Shown: positions 19,079 to 29,574 of the stretch, piece after piece
Position numbering within the stretch: position 1 is the first letter of the stretch
Layout: each line of letters starts with the position of its first letter
Source of the DNA: Melanopsichium pennsylvanicum
Taxonomy: Eukaryota > Basidiomycota > Ustilaginomycetes > Ustilaginales
DNA: 64,000 nucleotides
Direction of reading: 5' to 3'
Assembly: GCA_900208305.1 (NCBI GenBank)
Contig: OAPG01000002.1
Coordinates: forward strand, 558,001 to 622,000
Position numbers and translations under genes: made by a program
The notes under the pieces: model-generated
Database searches by the model: none
Told to the model about the DNA's origin: nothing
Seen by the model: the letters and a program-made list of their open reading frames with translations, nothing else

Positions 19079-20171
19079 CGATGACTTGTCGAAAAGGGTG
19101 AATCGAATAGCTCTTCAATGCAGTGCAATCGTCGTACAGTACACTAGAAGGATATTTATGACGTGCTAAAAATCTAAGGGAATCTTGTAGCCATGTTTGG
19201 CAAGTGAGTCTGTCGATCGTTCTCCAACATGGGCCAAGAAAAGTTTCTATAAATTTTGTGTTGTAAGAACAGTATACCTGTATTCTCGACGAAATACTGA
19301 GCAAAACAGATTCAAATACAAGAGGGCAGCGGTACAGTACTGCAGATGAACGGAATGCGACGACACTGCACCTTGTTCGGAAGATCCGGCAACTCTCTGC
19401 TGCTTTGGCGATTTGACGGCTTTGCGAAGCGGGAGAGATGGGTTAATGCACCAAATCATTTTATTGGTGCGGATCATGCGCAAAGGCTCACAGTGTTTCC
19501 CTTATTCGTTGGGGGGGCCCTCACCAGGCCTTCTCGCCGTGTTTGCTGTAGGTGGGCTCCCTCTGTCTCTGCTGCAATCAGTGAGAATCCAGGCCATCAC
19601 AGCGTCTTATCGAAGATAATTTTCGAAGGTGCATGCCGCAAACAGCTCTTTTTGATGCTGCTTGCTGCTCTGATTGTCGTCGTCGAGAGCTTCGAAAGGG
19701 ATGGCTAGGTACGCGCGGATCAACTTTAGCAAAAATGCAAGTGGGTCGGTCCATACGCCAAACAAAATTTAATAAAATTTGGGAAGGAGTTCCCAAATCG
19801 ATGCCAGAAGGGGCCAACCACATGATCAATCAGGGTTCGCTAGTCTTGGGAAAAGCCGCGATTTGACAGCAGTGCCAGAAATGTTGGCTCCCGAATGCAC
19901 CAGCCACGTCTCTTCTCGAGTGGCGGTAACCACATCTCCGGAGCCAGAAGAGTGTTGGTCTGTAACACCTTTTTTTATTTGAATTCTAATTCTAATAGAG
20001 CTGCAATTAAGAAGAAAGCTCTTTCGCTTCTGGCAGGCGATGTCAGTTTGGCCAACTTTCTTTCTTGCTTGTTGGGTCAAACGATATCCGTGCAGACACG
20101 GCACAGACACGCAGCTCGTGCCATCAGCTGCTCTCGTTCACTCTGATCCGAGACAGAAATACACCCACACA

Positions 20172-20176
<5 letters not shown>

Positions 20177-20212
<36 letters not shown>

Positions 20213-20220
20213 TCACTCAC
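20177..20220 (+). repeat. (AC)16 microsatellite followed by ACTC repeats
   Basis: The run ACACAC... covers 20177-20208 and changes to TCAC/ACTC units up to 20220. It lies about 360 bp upstream of the ATP-citrate lyase start, probably in the promoter or 5' UTR. Confidence 0.95.
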
Positions 20221-20582
20221 ACCAGCCAAAGTACCAAAGCGTGAGCCCAGCTCGCTCGCATACCCGCGTAGCTATATCCTCAATCTTCGATCTGCATTGG
20301 TCAACTCACTTCCTCTCCATCATCACCCTCCTCCCTCCGCTTTCATCCATTCATCCCTGCTCCTTCGTTCTTTGCTTTCTTCTCGTCAACTACCCTGTTT
20401 GCCTGTCGATCGATCCCTTCCGCGAACATCGCCGCCTTGAGTATCTAGCCTTTGCTCAACGTTGCCCCACATCGCCTCTTCGTCACGCTTCTCGCAAGTT
20501 CGTCGTTTGACAATCTCGAAAAGCCAGCAAACAAGACACATTTTCAGTTCCAGCCATATACCTTTGATTTCGATCGCCCAAT

Positions 20583-23500
20583 ATGTCTTCCAAAGGTACG
20601 TACTTCTGGTTCCAAGGAACGCATTTCGGTGTTCTGTACAAAAGCGTAAAGTGGTGCAAAAAGAGCCACCCTGAAGCTGTTTCCAAAAATGCCAATCTCT
20701 GACAGCGTGGACACTCAGAACGAGCTGGCATAAGCGTGTTTTCGGACGAAACCTGCAGTGTTTCGCAGTGCAGACCAATGCTGACTCTTTGTCTTCGCTC
20801 CGCCTTTTTTGCACTGCAGCCATCCGAGAGTTTGACGCCAAGCTCCTGGTGAACTATTGGTTGCCTCGCTCGCCTCTGGCCCACGCTGACCTCAAGGTCA
20901 ACGCCGACTTTGTCGCCCCTGCTCCCAAGGTCGCCCAGATCGCTTGGGACCCTACCTCCAACACCATCACAAACGCTTCCCAGCTCCCAGCATGGGTTCA
21001 GTCGTCCAAGCTCGTTGCCAAGCCAGACCAGCTCATCAAGCGTCGTGGAAAGGCCGGTCTCCTCAAGCTCAACTGCGACTGGGCTGACGCTGAGGCGTGG
21101 ATCAAGGAGCGTGCCGGCAAGGCCCAGAAGGTCGAGTCCGTCACCGGTACCCTCAACAACTTCATCGTTGAGCCTTTCTGTCCTCACCCTGCCGATACCG
21201 AGTTCTACGTCTGCATCAACTCTGCCCGTGAAGGTGACTGGATCCTCTTCACTCACGAGGGTGGTGTTGACGTCGGCGATGTCGACGCCAAGGCTCTCAA
21301 GCTTCTCATCCCCGCCGACCCTTCGGCTGCCTTTCCCAAGCGTGAGGAGTGGACCGCTACCCTCCTCAGTGGTGTTCCCGCTGCCAAGCGCGAGGTTCTC
21401 ACCGACTTCTTGATTCGCCTCTACTCGGTCTATGTCGACCTCCACTTTGCCTACCTCGAGATCAACCCCCTCGTCGCCACCGACGATGGCCAGATCGCTT
21501 ACCTCGACATGGCTGCCAAGCTTGACCAGACCGCCGACTTCATCTGCGGTCCCAAGTGGGCCATTGCTCGTGATCCCTCCATCTACATGGGAGCGGCTGC
21601 CGGTGCTTCCGGTGTCAAGGGCGAGGACCGTGGCCCGCCCATGTACTGGCCCGCTCCGTTCGGTCGCGACTTGACCAAGGAAGAGGCTTACATTGCCAAG
21701 CTCGACGCCGGTACCGGTGCCTCGCTCAAGCTCACCGTGCTCAACCCCACAGGTCGTATCTGGACCATGGTTGCTGGTGGTGGTGCTTCCGTTGTTTACT
21801 CGGACGCTATCGCCGCTCACGGTTACGCGCACGAGCTCGCCAACTACGGTGAGTACTCGGGTGCTCCCTCTGAGGGCCAGACCTTCGAGTACGCCAAGAC
21901 TCTCCTCGACCTCATGACCCGTGGCGAGGTCAACGCGCAGGGCAAGCTCCTCATCATTGGTGGTGGTATCGCCAACTTCACCAACGTTGCTTCCACCTTC
22001 AAGGGTATCATCCGTGCCCTCAAGGAGTACAAGCTGTCGCTCGCCAAGCACGGCGTGCGCATCTTTGTCCGCCGTGGTGGTCCCAACTACCAGGAAGGTC
22101 TGAAGGCCATGCGCCTGCTCGGTGAGGACCTTGGTGTCGAGATCCAGGTCTTTGGCCCCGAAACTCACATCACCGACATTGTCCCCCTCGCCCTTGGCGT
22201 CAAGACCTTCGAGGAGGTCACCCTCGCTTCCCAGCAGCAGAACGGTCTTCCTTCGGGTGCTCAGACCCCCGCTGGCGGCGCCGCCAACGGCACCAAGGCT
22301 GGAGACAAGACTGTCGGCACTGTCGACCACGCCACAGGTGAGCGTGTCCAGCCCCAGGACCAGATTGTCCACTTCGGCGCTGGTTCCGCCACGGGGGAGC
22401 GCCCCGCCTACCGTCCCTTCGACGCCAACACCCGTTCGCTCGTTTTCGGTCTGCAGCCCCGTGCTATCCAGGGCATGCTCGACTTTGACTTTTCGTGCGG
22501 TCGTCAGACTCCCTCCGTCGCTGCCATGATCTACCCCTTCGGCGGCCACCACATCCAGAAGTTCTACTGGGGTACCAAGGAGACTTTGCTCCCCGTCTAC
22601 ACAAGCATCAAGGAGGCCGTTGCCAAGCACCCCGACGCCGACGTTGTAGTCAACTTTGCCTCGTCTCGATCCGTCTACTCGTCCACCCTCGAAGTGCTCG
22701 CGTGCCCCCAGATCCGCGCTCTCGCCCTCATCGCCGAGGGTGTCCCCGAGCGTCACGCTCGTGAGATCCTCCACCGTGCCGAGAAGGCCGGTGTCTTGAT
22801 CATCGGCCCCGCCACCGTCGGTGGTATCAAGCCCGGCTGCTTCCGCATTGGCAACTCGGGTGGTATGATGGATAACATCCTCTCCTCCAAGCTTTACCGC
22901 CCCGGTTCGGTCGGCTACGTTTCCAAGTCTGGTGGTATGTCGAACGAGCTCAACAACATCCTTTCGATCACCACCAACGGTACTTACGAGGGTATCGCCA
23001 TCGGCGGTGACCGATACCCCGGTACCACCTTCATTGACCACCTACTCCGATACGAGCAGGATCCCGAGTGCAAGATGCTCGTCCTCCTTGGCGAGGTTGG
23101 TGGTATCGAGGAGTACCGTGTCATCGAGGCAGTCAAGAAGGGCACCATCAAGAAGCCCATTGTTGCCTGGGCCATTGGTACCTGCGCCAAGATGTTCACC
23201 ACCGAGGTTCAGTTTGGTCACGCCGGTTCCATGGCGAACAGCGACATGGAGACTGCCTCCGCCAAGAACGCAGCCATGAAGGCTGCTGGCTTCATTGTGC
23301 CCGACACCTTTGAGGACTTGCCCCACGTCATCCGTGAGGTCTACAACAAGCTCGTCGCTCAGGGTATTGTTCAGCTCAAGCCCGAGCGTCCCGCTCCCGC
23401 CATCCCAGTCGACTACAAGTGGGCCCAGGAACTTGGCATGGTTCGCAAGCCCGCCGCTTTCATCTCGACCATCTCGGACGAGCGTGGATCGGAGCTTATG

Positions 23501-24265
23501 TACTCTGGTGTCAAGATCTCGGAGGTGTTTGAGTCTGGTATGGGCATTGGCGGTGTCATCTCGCTCCTCTGGTTCAAGCGTCGTCTTCCCGACTACTGCA
23601 CCAAGTTCATCGAGATGGCGCTCATGCTCACGGCCGACCACGGTCCTGCAGTGTCTGGTGCCATGAACACCATCATCACCTCGCGTGCCGGTAAGGACTT
23701 GATCTCGTCACTCGTCTCGGGTCTTCTCACCATCGGTGACCGATTCGGTGGTGCCCTCGACGATGCTGCGACCGAGTTCTCGGGTGCTTTTGACCGTGGA
23801 ATGACTGCCCGAGAGTTTGTCGACAGCATGCGCAAGGGCAACAAGCTCATCCCCGGTATCGGCCACAAGATCAAGTCGGTGTCCAACCCTGATTACCGTG
23901 TCCAGGTTGTCAAGGAGTTTGTCCTCAAGAACTTCCCTTCGCACAAGATGCTCGACTACGCTCTTGCCGTCGAAAAGGTTACCACTGCCAAGAAGGACAC
24001 GCTCATCCTCAATGTTGACGGTTGCTTGGCCGTCTGCTTCGTCGACCTGCTCCGTGACTCTGGTGCATTCACTATTGAGGAGGCTCGCGACTACCTCAGC
24101 TACGGTTTCTTGAACGGTATCTTCACCCTCGGTCGATCCATCGGCTTCATTGGTCACCACATTGACCAGAAGCGTCTCAAGGCCGGTCTCTATCGTCACC
24201 CCGCTGACGACTTCCACATTGAGATGGCTACTCCTGCTCGTGTCATGGGTACCTTCAAGAAGTGA
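20583..24265 (+). CDS. ACL1: ATP-citrate lyase, fused single-polypeptide form, two exons
   Basis: This cytosolic enzyme cleaves citrate with CoA and ATP to acetyl-CoA and oxaloacetate, feeding lipid and sterol synthesis and histone acetylation. Exon 1 is only 13 bases (20583-20595, MSSK plus one base). The intron is 20596-20819 (GTACGT...GCAG, 224 bp) and exon 2 runs to 24265, giving 1152 residues that begin MSSKAIREFDAKLL, like animal ACLY. The order is ATP-grasp/citrate-binding half, then a short linker (about 490-540), the CoA-ligase half with the phospho-histidine motif FGHAGSMANSDMETASAKN, and a citrate-synthase-like C-terminus. The fused form is as in animals and basidiomycetes; Pezizomycotina use two genes. 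Codon use is strongly biased to C/G-ending codons, which suggests high expression. Confidence 0.95.
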
Positions 24266-24946
24266 AAAAGGTCCAATCACCACCACAAAATTTCTCTCTC
24301 AGCAGCATTATAGTTCCAGTTCTTTACCGGGTTCCCTGTTCATGTACAACTTGTTTCCAATCTCTCGTGCTCGACTTTTTCTGCGTATATCAAAGCGGCT
24401 AGCAAGGTGTATCGCGGGGTGACAAGGCTAGTCATCCGCAAAACATCAAACCTGGTTTGTTTGAAGCAATGATACATTGTTTTGCGCATATAATTTTGAT
24501 CTAGCTGTGTGCCGGTGTGTAGGTGTTGGTGTGTTCTGACCTATGCGGTCTTGTGTACGTTACGCCGGGTCACACTTGAGCGGCTAAATTTGTTTATAAT
24601 ATACATAGCATTGATGGGCACACGCGCCAACCATTGTTCCGGGTTTAGCCTCTTGAGACACCACGCGTGGAAAGGCGCCACTGGGTTGGCGTGGCGTGCG
24701 CGGCCCTTGTGCACTTTGTGACGTAAAGGGGTGTGAGAGCCCTTGTGCTGATTGCGTGACACATACACTACTGTCAAAAGTATTTCAGCTTCACCTTTCG
24801 ACTGCTTGGTTTCCGTGTCTTGTTGCTCTCCTCTCTACCCTCCTTGTTAGCAATCGAAGCCAATATACAAAGGCTTTGCGACATCTTAGCGGCACCCTTT
24901 TCCACTAACGTTGGAGCTTGACCTTTGTTCAAGGTAAAAGAACACA
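24266..24946. other. Tandem spacer, ATP-citrate lyase to FMP52-like gene
   Basis: 681 bp that must hold the 3' end of ATP-citrate lyase and the promoter of the next gene. No repeats longer than a few units and no ORF with support. Confidence 0.45.
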
Positions 24947-25878
24947 ATGCCGACTTCTGCAAGATCCAGTGGGACCGCCGTCATGTAAGTTTGCCCTGCC
25001 AGCCTCTCTCGGACAAGTCTGGACCCAGAGTTGCTTTTGTCGGCGACGATCTGATGCGTATAGAATCTGACGATGATTTCTGATTTTGCCATCTTGTACG
25101 AATTGTTAGAATCGGAGCATCGGGAGCGGTGGGTAAACCCCTCCTCACGACTCTGCTCTCATCCACATCGCCGTATTCGACCGTGTACTCTTTCGCACGT
25201 CGCCCGCATCCCTCACCTCCAACCTCTGCGTCCAACATCGCCTTCAAGGAGGTGATTGTGAACTTTGACAAACTTCACAACGGTGATGAATCTGAAGTTG
25301 CCAAACTTTCGAGCATCTCGTCCGAGGTGAATGCCGTCTTTATCACGATGGGTACTACACGCGCTGCTGCTGGAAGCATGGCAGAATTTGAAAAGATTGA
25401 TCGGGGTTACGTATTGTCTTGTGCCAAAGCTCTCCTTGATCCCTCCCAATCCGATGCGACGCTGGTCTATTGCTCCAGCGGCGGCAGTTCCAGCTCATCC
25501 TGGTTCCCCTATCTCAAATCCAAGGGTCGGACCGAAGAAGGTCTGGCAGCACTGTACAAGAACACCATCATCTTTCATCCTGGATTTTTGCAGAATGCGC
25601 ACAGATCCCAAACGAGGCTATTGGAAAAGATGTTTGAACCCGCCATGAACCTGGCTAGCAAGTTTACCGATTCGGTTGCGGCTCCAGTGGAGAGCGTGGC
25701 AAAAGCAATGGTCCAAGCCGCCAAACTCGGCGTACAAAGTTTGTTGGCCAAAAGTTTGGCTCAACAACCTCCATCGAGTTTCAACACGCAAGGTGCAAGT
25801 ACAAACGATACCACAGTCATTGTTGAAAATCAAGCAGTGCTCAAATTGGCCCAAGAGCACGACGCTTCAAGGGGATAA
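24947..25878 (+). CDS. FMP52/HTATIP2-like NAD(P)-binding reductase, two exons
   Basis: An atypical short-chain dehydrogenase related to yeast Fmp52 (mitochondrial) and human HTATIP2/TIP30. The substrate is unknown. Exon 1 is 24947-24984, the intron 24985-25109 (GTAAGT...TTAG, 125 bp; unspliced reading hits a stop at once) and exon 2 is 25110-25878, giving 268 residues. Splicing restores the dinucleotide-binding motif IIGASGAVGKPLL near the N-terminus. Further family marks are VFITMGTTRAAAGS, VYCSSGGSSSSS, a YLKSKG segment (Tyr-x3-Lys) and IIFHPGFL. The N-terminus has no obvious cleavable presequence. It converges on the asparaginase gene (140 bp between stops). Confidence 0.82.
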
Positions 25879-26018
25879 TATACGCACATGTTGAATTTGT
25901 TTGTTCTCTCCGTCATGTGCTTTTGTGAGAGTTATGTTAGCAAAATTGGTCTCTATTGCTGAAACAGCTTGTAAACCTATCCCCAAAGATGGAGCCTGGT
26001 CTAAACTTTGACCTCTAA

Positions 26019-28328
26019 TCAACTTGCGTCCTCTGGAATTGAGCGAAAATCCACACCAGCCAAGTGCCAAATGGCCTTTTTATCATCGCTTGCCTTTATC
26101 TCGGTTGCTTCGTCCTTATTTGCCTGTTGCTCTACCAGAAATCGGGCCAAAGCCACCTCGTCCTCTTTCAAATGCGCACCTGCGTTTCTCAACAATCTGA
26201 CCGTTGCAGAGTGCTGATTCTTCGCGGCCAAAAACAAGGGAGAATGACCGCTACTCACCTCTCTGGCATGTACGCTACAACCCGCCTGCAGCAACACTTG
26301 AACCACATTGGTGAACCCTTTAGAACTGGAAATGTGTAGCGGTTGCATTTTTTCCAATGGTGTTGTCGAATCAGGTCTGGAAATATTTTCTCCGACAATG
26401 TTGGATGTAACTGAGGAATCGCCGGTAGCGTTGCTGGATGAGGAAGGATTGAGTGTGGAGGGATGGAAATGTTCTTCATCAATGCTGATGGTCGGGATGG
26501 TTTCGAGCTGATTGAGTGCGTATAGATGCCATTGTAGCAAGTCAAGGTCGTTTTTGCTCGCCGCTTCAAAGATGAGGTAAGGTAACACAGCGAGCGAGGC
26601 CGAAGTGACTTCGTGACTCGAACTATCCCATGCAGCTGCTGTGCTAGCGTCCCCTCCAACCTCGTCCTCAGTATCACGCACATATTTCTCACCCAGTGAG
26701 AACGTGGTGGCGCTTTGTGCCTTGTTGGGACTATGAAGTATGTGAGCCAGCAACGTCCTCACATCTGCCTTGATTGGTGCGACACCCGCAGGTGTGTGTT
26801 GCTGTGGTAGGCATGAATGACCAGATGCACCCCTCGAGCTGGTCAACTCACCACGCAACGGTCGACCCATAAGTTGGCGGATCTCTTGCGATTGCAATCC
26901 TTTTGCGAGAAGGTAGGAAAGCTTGGCGAGTGCACATTCGGGCGTCATATCGCCTCCAGCAACCACACCTACTGCTTCGAGCTTCTTACCCACCGCATAG
27001 ATCGCCGACACTTCGCCCTGAACGCACTGTGTGATGTTGACAATGACCAAACCTCGATCTGAGGCCGCTTTAAACACGTCGAGAAGGTCCTGTCGCGATG
27101 GAGCATTTCCCGCCCCGTACGATTCGAGAATCACTCCTTCGAGTGGAGGCGAGAGGAAGCTCTTGACCGTACTGGTGGGAAGACCGGGAAAGAGACGCAG
27201 AACGGCGACGTTGGGTGACATGCTATCGTGTGCGCGAAAGCTTTTCAGCGTTCTGGACCGTTCGACCAAATTCCAGGCGACTTCGATGTTGATACCCACC
27301 CTAGCCAAAGGTGCCATGTTGGGTGAGTCAAACGCAGCAAGTGCATTGTTGGACACCTTGCTCGTCCTGTTACCCCTGTACAACGTAGAGGCAAAGTACA
27401 ATCCGACTTCGGGGATGATATAACTGCCAGCCAACATGAGTGCACCCAACACATTTTCAATCGCATCGTTCCTCAATTCCGACAATGGCACCTGAGCACC
27501 CGTGACAATGACCGATTTGCCAAGATTCTCGAGAAGCATGCTCAATGCCGAAGCAGTGTAAGCCATGGTGTCTGTTCCATGCAGGACGATGAAAGCGTCG
27601 AAATGCTGGTAATTGAGCGAAATGTCGGAGGCCAAACGAATCCAGTCTGGAATGTCCATTTCCGATGAATCCAACAGAGGGTCGTATTCGAGTACTGCAT
27701 ATCGTACTCTCTTGCCATGAGCACCTCCACGCGGTGTGATGAGTGTAGGAAGTTGCAATTCGAGGTGCTTGCCATCTTGAGAGGGTTGGGATGAGAGCGC
27801 ATGATGCGTCGAAGTCCCTTTTGGGGCGGAAGAACGCACGAGCACAGAATGTCCGAATGGCGGTGCTCCTGACGATTGACCTCCCGAAGGCGAACGGGAA
27901 GCGTGATCTGCATACAGGTTCTCCAAATGTGCCTGTATGGGTGGCGTCAGAGGCGTACTTGGTTCAAATTCCGTCGTAGTCTTTCTCCTTTTATTTGATG
28001 CTGCACCATTGACTTGTAGCAAAGCCGAAGCGAGGGTAGATTCTGAAGGCGGAGGAGATGTAGCGTCCTTATTATTGGTATTGAGCGGTGTGGAAGCGCC
28101 CGACCCAGGTCGAGTAAAGGCTTCGCTCCATGCTTTGTATCGGTCTACAGAATCGGACCAGGAGAAGATCGAGTCACCGTTGGGATCGTGGAAGCGACTC
28201 TGACTGCGGAGAGTCTCGGTGAGGAACGAAGGGTAGGGTGCGAATCCGGAAGATGCATCCTTGCGCACCATGCCGATGGTCCCTCCAGCATACAGGCAGA
28301 GGACCAGCGCTTCGCCCGAGTTTGACAT
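26019..28328 (-). CDS. Type I L-asparaginase with C-terminal ankyrin repeats
   Basis: Hydrolyses asparagine to aspartate and ammonia, probably in the cytosol because no signal peptide is seen. From the ATG at 28328 the protein has 769 residues. The first catalytic motif is AGGTIGM (about residue 14-20) and the second is VLHGTDTMAYTASAL; VAGGDMTPECALAKL carries the conserved lysine. At least two ankyrin-like repeats follow near the C-terminus (about 645-720), the architecture of human ASPG. A low-complexity insertion (about 60-190) separates the first motif from the core. The frame is open for 80 more codons upstream, but that part is hydrophobic and without similarity, while MSNSGEALVLCLYAGGTIG is a natural start. 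Confidence 0.9.
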   Translation of the reverse strand: MSNSGEALVLCLYAGGTIGMVRKDASSGFAPYPSFLTETLRSQSRFHDPNGDSIFSWSDSVDRYKAWSEAFTRPGSGASTPLNTNNKDATSPPPSESTLASALLQVNGAASNKRRKTTTEFEPSTPLTPPIQAHLENLYADHASRSPSGGQSSGAPPFGHSVLVRSSAPKGTSTHHALSSQPSQDGKHLELQLPTLITPRGGAHGKRVRYAVLEYDPLLDSSEMDIPDWIRLASDISLNYQHFDAFIVLHGTDTMAYTASALSMLLENLGKSVIVTGAQVPLSELRNDAIENVLGALMLAGSYIIPEVGLYFASTLYRGNRTSKVSNNALAAFDSPNMAPLARVGINIEVAWNLVERSRTLKSFRAHDSMSPNVAVLRLFPGLPTSTVKSFLSPPLEGVILESYGAGNAPSRQDLLDVFKAASDRGLVIVNITQCVQGEVSAIYAVGKKLEAVGVVAGGDMTPECALAKLSYLLAKGLQSQEIRQLMGRPLRGELTSSRGASGHSCLPQQHTPAGVAPIKADVRTLLAHILHSPNKAQSATTFSLGEKYVRDTEDEVGGDASTAAAWDSSSHEVTSASLAVLPYLIFEAASKNDLDLLQWHLYALNQLETIPTISIDEEHFHPSTLNPSSSSNATGDSSVTSNIVGENISRPDSTTPLEKMQPLHISSSKGFTNVVQVLLQAGCSVHAREVSSGHSPLFLAAKNQHSATVRLLRNAGAHLKEDEVALARFLVEQQANKDEATEIKASDDKKAIWHLAGVDFRSIPEDAS

Positions 28329-29574
28329 GACTGATTCTGGTAAGCAATCTAAAGGGCCGGAAAGGAGCCGAAAGCGCGGGTGGAAACAAAGCAGTTGAGA
28401 GTGTAGTATCGGAAGGAGCCGAGGTATTGGTATACATGAGTCGCTCTGACTTGAACAAGCAATTACAACGAACGATGTCAAGAAAGTGGACCAATCGAAT
28501 GACTGAGGAAACGCAATAATCAAGATTGCCAAGCCATTTTGAATTGGCGCAAAGACTGGATTGTTCATTTAAAGTAGGAGGGTCATGTGCTACCTTGCAT
28601 GATTGATGATGATTCTGTTCCAATTTTGAACAAAGTAGTTAGCCCTTGTCACCTCAGCCGATAGCATCGATGAGCATGATTGCTCTTACACTGTAGCAGA
28701 CTTAATCTCCTCCCCATCAGCAAACGAGCTCGAACTTTGAGCTAACCTCGATCAGTGGGAGCATGCTTCGAATTATAATCGAGGGGGACCCTACCAAATT
28801 AGGGTTGAAGGTGCCAACATTGCTGGGACGGCGAATTGAACGGCGCTCTCGCTTCCTCACCTCTCCTTTTTTTTTTTTTGCTACCAGAGACAAGATGAAA
28901 GACCTAACAATCGTATACTTTAAATTCTTTTGTCGCGCTTCACGTCAATTAACACCAAAACGCGAGCTCATGACTTAGTATAGGCTCTGCACAAATCGAA
29001 GGGGACGCGTCGTGGCCGACGTGCAAAGTGTTGGTTGTGGCCAAAAAAAATCCAAGCACGAGAGCAAGCAGCATGGTTAGAATGGCCAAGAGGGCTGCTC
29101 AGCGACTCTCGGTTCAAACCCTGTACGGTCGAGCTTGGCTCATGAACAGCACAAGAAGGTTTGCCTGGCAAAACGCTGTACGACAACACATCCATCATCA
29201 CCATCTTGTTTGTCTTTCGGCTGTACAACTTTTTGCTCTTTTCGCATTTCTACAGTCCCCCGCACATTTATCTCTTAACCACTATCTCCCTGGACCAAGC
29301 CCCGTAAGCATCAAGCACAGCAACATCGTCAACGACATACTTTAAGCATCAGCATATCCTATTTTCCAGCTTCATACCCCTCCGTAAGATCCTTTTGGCG
29401 ATCCTACATTCTGCCTTCTTCAGCGTCCTACAGTCACTCTACAGTAGAGAGCACCGACGCCCAACATTAACTCACACAGCCAACAACATCACCGGAAAAA
29501 GCTTAACACGATCCAACTCATAGCCACAATCTGAGCTCGCTTGCTCGCCTTCGGCTCGACTCAGCACGCGCATA
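28329..29574. promoter_or_regulatory. Divergent intergenic region, asparaginase / POL2
   Basis: About 1.25 kb between divergent starts. It contains T-rich (28868-28880) and A-rich patches and a TACAGTA heptamer at 29440-29446. A sequence near 29076-29125 has tRNA-like A and B boxes but does not fold as a tRNA. No gene is supported. Confidence 0.5.

Larger units (their letters stand above)
18092..20582. promoter_or_regulatory. Divergent 2.5-kb intergenic region, PAC3 / ATP-citrate lyase
   Basis: A long non-coding stretch between divergent starts, probably dominated by the ATP-citrate lyase promoter. It contains TACTGTA/TACAGTA heptamers at 18463, 19135 and 19333, a perfect 7+7 inverted repeat with one central base at 19064-19078 (GCCTACG/CGTAGGC), an (AC)16 tract at 20177-20208 followed by ACTC repeats, and a C/T-rich leader at 20280-20470. 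ORFs of 60-156 codons occur here without domain or codon support. I see no transposon ends. Confidence 0.5.

Noticed and set aside
20483..23041. 852-codon ORF on the minus strand
   Set aside because: It lies almost wholly antisense to ATP-citrate lyase, has no domain, and is explained by the gene's avoidance of TTA, CTA and TCA codons. The same holds for 23042-23641 and 23708-24286.
28329..28568. 80-codon N-terminal extension of the asparaginase
   Set aside because: It is hydrophobic but lies far upstream of the natural start MSNSGEALVLCLYAGGTIG and lacks family similarity; more likely 5' leader.
29076..29135. tRNA-like A box (TGGCCAAGAGG) and B box (GGTTCAAACCC) on the plus strand
   Set aside because: The T-stem arms (CTCGG and CCTGT) pair at only two or three positions and no complementary acceptor stem follows, so it does not fold as a tRNA.
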